A stretch of 46,364 bases of DNA from Reyranella sp. GTDB lineage: Bacteria; Pseudomonadota; Alphaproteobacteria; Reyranellales; Reyranellaceae. Position numbers and translations under genes: made by a program. The DNA lies in the NCBI GenBank assembly GCA_022844015.1, contig JALHMO010000029.1:1-46364 (forward strand), given 5' to 3'. Position 1 is the stretch's first letter. Each line of letters starts with the position of its first letter. Shown here piece after piece: positions 41,343 through 46,364 of the stretch. Below the pieces are notes generated by a model. It did not search any database and had not been told where the DNA came from. It worked only from the letters and a program-made list of their open reading frames with translations.

Positions 41343-42506
41343 ATGCAGAGCAAACGTGGATTCGGAAGACGCAAGGCAATCGCGGGGGCCGCCGCGGCAA
41401 CGGCGGGTATCACCATCTGGTCGCAACGCCTCTCCGCCCAGTCGGGTGAGATCGCGGTCGGCGCCATGGTGCCGGTCACCGGTCCGTTCAACGTCTCGGG
41501 CCAGCAGTATCACTTCTCGCTGCAGATGGCGCAGGACGAGATCAACGCCAAGGGCGGCGTGGCGGGCAAGAAGCTCAAGATCGTGTTCGAGGACGTGAAG
41601 GACTCGAACAGCGTCGCCGTCAACGCCTACCTCAAGGTGGTGCGTGATCTCAATCCGCCGTTCGTGTTCCTGTCGAGCTACACGACGCAGAACCTCGCCA
41701 CCGAGCCCGAGGTCACCAAGGCGCAGATCCCGTGCGTGTATGCCGGCGGCGGCGATGCGCTGCACCTGAAGAAGAACCCGTGGATGTTCCGCATCCGTCC
41801 GTATGACGGGTTGCAGGCCCTGGCGCTCGCCAAGCACGCCACCGAAGGCCTCGGCAAGAAGAAGATCGGCATCATCTACGTGCAGAACGATTTCGGCCAG
41901 CCGGGCGCCATCTCGGCGGACAAGGTCGTCAAGGCAGCCGGTGCGCAGGTCGTCGGCATGGAGGCCTACGCCTTCACCGACAACGACATGTCGGCCCAGC
42001 TGCAGAAGCTCAAGAATGCCGGCGCCGACTGCCTGATCTGCATCAGCTACGGCAAGGACGGCGCGTTGATCCTCAAGCTCCTCAAGGAGATGAACATCGA
42101 CATTCCGGTGGTGATCTCGTCCGGCGTCATGGTGCCGGCGGCGCGCAACCTGATCGCGCCCGACGAGCTCGCGCGCGTCAACGGCGTGATGGACGCCTAC
42201 CTGGCGGCGGAGCGTGGCCCCGAGGTCGCCGCCTATATCAAGACCTTCAAGGATCGCTTCAAGATCGAGCCCGATCCGTTCGGCTCCTGCTACTACGATG
42301 CCGCCTGGATCCTGAAGCAGACGTTGGACAAGGTCGGCCCCGACCGCACCAAGATCCGCGACGAGCTCAAGGCCGTGAAGGGGTTCAAGGGCGTCACCAA
42401 CGCATTCTCGACCGACGCCGACGGCAACATGGTCCATTCGCTGGCCGTGTTCTCGATCAAGCCCGGCACGCGCGATCCAGTCTTCATCCGCACGATTGCA
42501 TCGTGA
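41343..42506 (+). CDS. Branched-chain amino acid-type ABC substrate-binding protein
   Basis: A 387-aa LivK-like periplasmic protein. The leader 'MQSKRGFGRRKAIAGAAAATAGITIWSQRLSAQ' has twin arginines and may be Tat-exported. The mature part shows 'IAVGAMVPVTGPFNVSGQQYHFSLQMAQDEINAKGGVAGKKLKIVFEDVKDSNS', typical of the family. It is followed by livH, livM, livG and livF, forming a complete importer. Its position behind hyuAB suggests that the imported compound is an amide or cyclic amide, not a free branched-chain amino acid. That is inference. Confidence 0.94.
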   Translation: MQSKRGFGRRKAIAGAAAATAGITIWSQRLSAQSGEIAVGAMVPVTGPFNVSGQQYHFSLQMAQDEINAKGGVAGKKLKIVFEDVKDSNSVAVNAYLKVVRDLNPPFVFLSSYTTQNLATEPEVTKAQIPCVYAGGGDALHLKKNPWMFRIRPYDGLQALALAKHATEGLGKKKIGIIYVQNDFGQPGAISADKVVKAAGAQVVGMEAYAFTDNDMSAQLQKLKNAGADCLICISYGKDGALILKLLKEMNIDIPVVISSGVMVPAARNLIAPDELARVNGVMDAYLAAERGPEVAAYIKTFKDRFKIEPDPFGSCYYDAAWILKQTLDKVGPDRTKIRDELKAVKGFKGVTNAFSTDADGNMVHSLAVFSIKPGTRDPVFIRTIAS

Positions 42507-42557
42507 GGCCCATCGCTGGGGGCGCGCAACGCATAGGCGCTGACTTACAAAGAATCC

Positions 42558-42694
42558 TCACCCTGAGGAGCGGCCTGCAGGGCCGCGTCTCGAAGGGTCG
42601 GCAACACGACGAGAGCTGCGACACTGTTGTTTGCGCCATTTCGTGTGTGACCCATCCTTCGAGACGGCCGCTGCGCGGCCTCCTCAGGATGCGG
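42558..42694. repeat. Palindromic intergenic repeat, family A, copy 2
   Basis: Arms 'ccctgaggagcggcctgc...gcgtctcgaagggtc' and 'cccatccttcgagacggc...gcctcctcaggatg' match 2135-2241. It sits in the 278-nt gap between the binding protein and livH, so it is transcribed within the operon. An additional hairpin follows at 42726-42753. Confidence 0.85.
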
Positions 42695-42725
42695 AACTTG
42701 TCGGGTTTTCGGCCAAAGTTGGCGC

Positions 42726-42753
42726 CTGGTGGCGGAGCTTGCTCCGCCACCAG
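42726..42753. repeat. 13-bp hairpin before livH
   Basis: CTGGTGGCGGAGC (42726-42738) and GCTCCGCCACCAG (42741-42753) pair perfectly around TT. It lies 31 nt before the livH start and could reduce or protect downstream expression. There is no T-run. Confidence 0.65.
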
Positions 42754-42784
42754 TGGCGCGCCCTGAGCTTTTCGGACCTGACCG

Positions 42785-43663
42785 TTGTCCCAGCAATTCA
42801 TTCAGCTCGTCGTGAGCGGCCTCGCGGTCGGATCGGTCTATGCGCTGGTCGGCCTCGCCTTCATCATGGTCAACGAGGCCACCGGGGTGGTGAACTTCGC
42901 CACCGGCCAGATGGTGACGATCGGCTGCTTCCTCGCCGTGACGACAGGCCTGCAGATGAACCTGCCGCTGGCACCAGCCTATGTCCTCGCGCTGGCCGCG
43001 ATGGCGCTGTTCGGCGTCGCCTTCTACGCGATCGTGTTCCGCCCCCTGCAGGACCGTCCCGTGGTCACCGTCATCATCGGGACGGTGATGATCGGCATCG
43101 TCATCCAGAACGCCGCCCTGATCACCTGGGGCTCGGTGCCGTTCCGGCCGCGCTCGCCGTTCGGCCGGCAGGTCATCGACGTGTTCGGCGCGGCGCTGTC
43201 GGCGCACGCGCTGTTCGTGATCGTCGTCTCCTTCCTGATGATCGGCCTGCTCTACCTGTTCATCTACCGGACGGCGATCGGCGCCCGCATGCGGGCGGTG
43301 GCGCAGGACCGCGATGCGGCGCGGCTGATGGGCATCAGCGTCGACCGCATGTTCGTGCTGACCTGGATCATCGCCGGGCTGCTGACCGGCGCGGCCGGCA
43401 TCCTGGTCGGCCCGATGTGGTTCGCCGACGTGAACATGGGCGATCCGATCGCGCTCAAGGCATTTGCCGCCATCATCATCGGCGGCTTCTCGAGCGTGCC
43501 AGGCGCCATCGTCGGCGGAGTCCTGGTGGGGCTCGCCGAGATGCTGGGCGCCGCCTACATCTCGTCGACCTACAAGGACGGGCTCGTCTTTCTGGTGATG
43601 ATCCTGTTCCTGCTGGTGCGCCCCGAAGGCATCTTCGGCGAACGGATCGGCCAACGGGCATGA
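42785..43663 (+). CDS. livH: Branched-chain amino acid-type ABC permease LivH
   Basis: A 292-aa inner-membrane permease: 'FIQLVVSGLAVGSVYALVGLAFIMVNEATGVVNFATGQMVTIG' is the hallmark LivH start, and 'MRAVAQDRDAARLMGISVDRMFVLTWIIAGLLTGAAGILVGP' is the cytoplasmic coupling region. The start is TTG 42785. The frame opens only at 42782, after a TGA at 42779-42781, so no earlier start exists, and GTG 42812 would remove part of the first helix. The ribosome site is poor. It overlaps livM by 4 nt (ATGA). Confidence 0.94.
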   Translation: MSQQFIQLVVSGLAVGSVYALVGLAFIMVNEATGVVNFATGQMVTIGCFLAVTTGLQMNLPLAPAYVLALAAMALFGVAFYAIVFRPLQDRPVVTVIIGTVMIGIVIQNAALITWGSVPFRPRSPFGRQVIDVFGAALSAHALFVIVVSFLMIGLLYLFIYRTAIGARMRAVAQDRDAARLMGISVDRMFVLTWIIAGLLTGAAGILVGPMWFADVNMGDPIALKAFAAIIIGGFSSVPGAIVGGVLVGLAEMLGAAYISSTYKDGLVFLVMILFLLVRPEGIFGERIGQRA

Positions 43664-44625
43664 TCGAACGCCGCTTTCCGCGCAGCCTTCTGATCGCCGG
43701 TGCCGTCTTTCTGGCGGCGCTCGTCCTGCCGGCCTTCGTCAGCGGCTACGGCATCCGTATCCTCAACCTGGCGCTGATCTCGGCCATCGCCGTGATCGGC
43801 CTCAACTTCGCCTTCGGCTATGCCGGCCTGATCACCCTCGCCCAGGCAGGCTTCGTGGGCTGCGGCGCCTACATCAGCGCCATCCTGTCGACCTCGATGG
43901 GGCTGACGCCGTGGCTGTCGATCCCCGCCGCCGTCGTCGGCAGCGGCATCATCGCCGTCGCCATCGGCTTGCCGATGCTGCGCCTCAAGGGGCACTACCT
44001 CGCGCTCGCGACGCTCGGCTTCAACGTATCCTTCGTCATCGTCGCCACCAACTGGAAGACGGTGATGGGCGGCACCGACGGCATCTCCGGCATCCCGCCG
44101 CTCGCCCTGCCCGGCTGGCCGCTCGCCACCGACCATCGCTACTTCTATGTGCTGTGGGGGGCGCTCGCGATCGCCACCTGGTGCGCCTGGCGCATCCGCA
44201 ACTCCCATATCGGCCTCGCCATGATCGCCGTGCGCGACGACGAGATCGCGACCGGCGCGGCGTCGGTTGGCGTCACCCGCATCAAGATCCAGGCCTTCGC
44301 GCTGTCGGCGATCTACGCCGGCCTGGCCGGCGCGCTGTTCGCCCACATGACCAACTTCGTGGCGCCCGACGACTTCGCGCTCAGCCACTCGGTCATCTAC
44401 CTCGCCATGCTGATCATTGGCGGTGAAGGCTCGATCCTGGGCGCCATCGCCGGCGCCATCATCGTCACCTTCATGCCCGAGCTGATGCGCGATCTCGGCA
44501 CCGCCTACCTGATCGTGTTCGGCGCCCTGATGCTGCTGATCCTGATCTTCCTGCCCAAGGGCCTGCTGAGCCTGGTCACCATCGTCGGCCAGCGGCTGAA
44601 GGGGCGCACCACTCATGCGCGCTAG
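43660..44625 (+). CDS. livM: Branched-chain amino acid-type ABC permease LivM
   Basis: A 321-aa inner-membrane permease: 'LISAIAVIGLNFAFGYAGLITLAQAGFVGCGAYISAIL' and the coupling segment 'AVRDDEIATGAASVGVTRIKIQAFALSAIYAGLAGALFAHM' are typical of LivM. ATG 43660 overlaps the livH stop. Its stop is followed by a family A repeat before livG. Confidence 0.95.
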   Translation: MIERRFPRSLLIAGAVFLAALVLPAFVSGYGIRILNLALISAIAVIGLNFAFGYAGLITLAQAGFVGCGAYISAILSTSMGLTPWLSIPAAVVGSGIIAVAIGLPMLRLKGHYLALATLGFNVSFVIVATNWKTVMGGTDGISGIPPLALPGWPLATDHRYFYVLWGALAIATWCAWRIRNSHIGLAMIAVRDDEIATGAASVGVTRIKIQAFALSAIYAGLAGALFAHMTNFVAPDDFALSHSVIYLAMLIIGGEGSILGAIAGAIIVTFMPELMRDLGTAYLIVFGALMLLILIFLPKGLLSLVTIVGQRLKGRTTHAR

Positions 44626-44639
44626 GTTCCAGAGGTCCC

Positions 44640-44776
44640 TTACCCTGAGGAGCGGCTTGCAAGGCCGCGTCTCGAAGGGTCGGCAGCACAGTGGGTACCG
44701 CAACAGTGGCGTTCCGATTGTGCCGTGTGCAGCCCATCCTTCGAGACGACCGCTACGCGGCCTCCTCGGGATGAGG
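44640..44776. repeat. Palindromic intergenic repeat, family A, copy 3
   Basis: Arms 'ccctgaggagcggcttgc...gcgtctcgaagggtcgg' and 'cccatccttcgagacgac...gcctcctcgggatgagg' match 42558-42694, including the 'gtctcgaagggtcggca' part. It splits livM from livG within the operon, the second insertion in this five-gene unit. Confidence 0.85.
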
Positions 44777-44856
44777 TTATTGTTTGAATTTCGAGCAAGG
44801 CTAGGACCTGTGATCGCGCCGCGGATATGGCCCGCCTCCAGCCCCGAGGCCCGGCC

Positions 44857-45636
44857 GTGACCGCCTCCATCCTCGCTATCGATGGGCTGTCGCGCAGCTT
44901 CGGCGGCGTGCACGCAGTGCAGTCGGTCTCGCTGGACGTCCCGCCGGGTCGCATCTTCTCGGTGATCGGGCCCAATGGCGCCGGCAAGACGACGCTGATC
45001 AACGTGCTGACCGGCATCCTGACGAGCTCCGCCGGCAAGGTGCGCTTCCAGGAGCGCGACATCACCGATGCGCCGGCCCACGCGGTAGCCGCCGCCGGCA
45101 TGGTGCGCACCTTCCAGAACGGCCGGCTGTTCCAACGCCTGACCGTGCTCGAGAACGTGCTGGTCGGGGCGCATCATCTGATGCCCCAGTCCGTATGGTC
45201 CGCGATCGTCGGCGGCGGCGCACAGCGGCGCCTGGGCGAGATCCGCGAGCGCGCGACGGGGTTGCTGGCGACGCTCGGGCTCGCAATCGATAGCGACCGC
45301 CTGGTCGGCGCCCTGCCCTACGGCCGTCAGCGCATGGTCGAGATCGCCCGTGCGCTGGTCTCGAAGCCCAAGCTGCTGCTGCTCGACGAGCCGGCGGCCG
45401 GCCTCAATTCCGGCGAGGTCGAGCGGCTGCGCGGCATCCTCGAGGGGCTGCGCACCCAGGGCCTGACCCTCCTGCTGGTCGAGCACAACATGGGGCTGGT
45501 CATGCGCGTGGCCGATCGCATCGCCGTGATCAATTTCGGCGAGAAGATCGCTGAGGGCACGCCGGCCGAGGTGCGGGCCGACCCGAAGGTGCTCGAAGCC
45601 TATCTCGGTCACGGATACCGCCATGCTGAAGGTTGA
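44857..45636 (+). CDS. livG: Branched-chain amino acid-type ABC ATP-binding protein LivG
   Basis: A 259-aa ATPase with Walker A 'GPNGAGKTTL', Q-loop 'RTFQNGRLFQRLTVLENVLVG', signature region 'LPYGRQRMVEIARAL' (the variant LSYG-type form usual in LivG) and Walker B 'LLLLDEPAAGLN'. GTG 44857 lies about 8 nt after GAGG; ATG 44827 is an alternative that adds ten residues without a ribosome site. It overlaps livF by 14 nt. Confidence 0.94.
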   Translation: MTASILAIDGLSRSFGGVHAVQSVSLDVPPGRIFSVIGPNGAGKTTLINVLTGILTSSAGKVRFQERDITDAPAHAVAAAGMVRTFQNGRLFQRLTVLENVLVGAHHLMPQSVWSAIVGGGAQRRLGEIRERATGLLATLGLAIDSDRLVGALPYGRQRMVEIARALVSKPKLLLLDEPAAGLNSGEVERLRGILEGLRTQGLTLLLVEHNMGLVMRVADRIAVINFGEKIAEGTPAEVRADPKVLEAYLGHGYRHAEG

Positions 45637-46330
45637 GCAGATCGGCGTCGCCTACGGCGCGATCGACGCCCTGCACGGCATCTCGCTCGAGGTCGGCCAG
45701 GGCGAGGTCGTGGCCCTGCTGGGCGCCAACGGCGCCGGCAAGACGACCCTGCTGCGCACCATCTCGGGCCTGATCCGGCCCAAGTCCGGTGGCATCCGCT
45801 TCGAGGGCGAGCCGCTCGGCAACAGCTCGGCCGAGACGCGCGTCAAGCGCGGCATCGCCCACGTGCCCGAGGGACGACGCATCTTCCCGGGGCTCACCGT
45901 GCGCGAGAATCTCGACGTCGCGACCACAGTGTGGCGGCGCCGCGGCATGAGCGCCGCCGCCGATCTCGACAACGTCTACGCGCTCTTCCCGCGGCTGAAG
46001 GAGCGCGCCAGCCAGCTCGGCTGGTCGCTGTCGGGCGGCGAGCAGCAGATGCTTGCCATCGGGCGCGCCCTGATGGCACGGCCCAAGATGCTGCTGCTCG
46101 ACGAGCCCTCGCTCGGTCTCGCCCCGCGCCTGTCGGAAGAGGTCTACCGGCGGATCGCCGACATCAACGCCAAGGGCGTCACGGTGCTGCTGGTCGAGCA
46201 GAACACGGTCCTGGCCCTCGAGGTCGCACGGCGCGCCTATGTGATCGAGAATGGCCACATCGTGCTGGATGGCCCGGCGCGCGACCTGGCCAACCACCCG
46301 CGCGTGCGCGAGGCTTATCTGGGGGCCTGA
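45623..46330 (+). CDS. livF: Branched-chain amino acid-type ABC ATP-binding protein LivF
   Basis: A 235-aa ATPase with Walker A 'GANGAGKTTL', Q-loop 'HVPEGRRIFPGLTVRENL', signature 'LSGGEQQMLAIGRAL' and Walker B 'LLLDEPSLGLAP', the standard LivF set. It starts inside the livG end. It completes the importer. Confidence 0.96.
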   Translation: MLKVEQIGVAYGAIDALHGISLEVGQGEVVALLGANGAGKTTLLRTISGLIRPKSGGIRFEGEPLGNSSAETRVKRGIAHVPEGRRIFPGLTVRENLDVATTVWRRRGMSAAADLDNVYALFPRLKERASQLGWSLSGGEQQMLAIGRALMARPKMLLLDEPSLGLAPRLSEEVYRRIADINAKGVTVLLVEQNTVLALEVARRAYVIENGHIVLDGPARDLANHPRVREAYLGA

Positions 46331-46331
46331 G

Positions 46332-46364
46332 ATGCCCCCGTCCGCGAAGAGCACGCCCCCAGCC
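46332..46364 (+). other. Possible start of a further gene, cut by the window edge
   Basis: An ATG 1 nt after the livF stop opens a frame 'MPPSAKSTPPA' that runs to the end of the window. There is too little sequence to tell whether it is coding. The close spacing would suit another operon member. Confidence 0.2.

Overview
The window is a stretch of a high-GC bacterial chromosome. Ordinary genes here are rich in G+C: bases 26881-26940 hold 43 of 60. Gene content (Liv, SsuABC and TRAP transporters, CoA-thioester enzymes, hydantoinase pairs) together with short palindromic intergenic repeats ('ctgaggagc...gctcctcag', 'gggaggtgccccc') suggests an Alphaproteobacterium, perhaps a soil or aquatic Reyranella/Bradyrhizobium-like organism. 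That placement is inference. I see no rRNA, tRNA, CRISPR array, IS element or integrase.

Layout. 1-8763: an acyl-CoA catabolic operon (MaoC, acyl-CoA dehydrogenase, MaoC, class III CoA-transferase, citramalyl/malyl-CoA lyase-like aldolase), then a three-gene TRAP transporter and an MFS carrier. This fits uptake of a short carboxylic acid, CoA activation, hydration and C-C cleavage. 8987-13412: glutathione transferase, VOC protein, dienelactone-hydrolase-like enzyme (reverse), an orphan Liv-type binding protein and a seven-Asp-box beta-propeller. 13908-18349: single-chain dihydroxyacetone kinase (reverse) and two tandem SGNH-hydrolase-like membrane-anchored proteins, the second apparently starting at CTG. 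18557-22814: EmrA-like and MarR genes (reverse) divergent from an EmrB-like pump, then a short-chain dehydrogenase.

22824-24780 is the most unusual part: an AT-richer insert carrying a 509-aa reverse transcriptase (YSDD catalytic box). It has no intron, retron, DGR or CRISPR context. Its leader is long, lacks an obvious conserved gene and contains strong nested RNA hairpins. It looks like a DRT (defence-associated reverse transcriptase) locus of the type that works with an upstream non-coding RNA; DRT2 is my best guess.

24920-29771 (reverse): divergent polysaccharide deacetylase, PatZ-like acyl-CoA synthetase/GNAT fusion and a DMT exporter. 29772-30261 is a mosaic of inverted repeats. 30262-36054: an isolated trpG, a flavin oxidoreductase (reverse) and a tightly overlapping SsuABC/TauABC-type importer. 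36183-46330: an amidohydrolase (reverse) divergent from a hydantoinase A/B pair, then a complete livKHMGF-type transporter interrupted twice by the same palindromic repeat. The hydantoinase pair, amidohydrolase and flanking transporters probably form a module for scavenging amide or cyclic-amide compounds.
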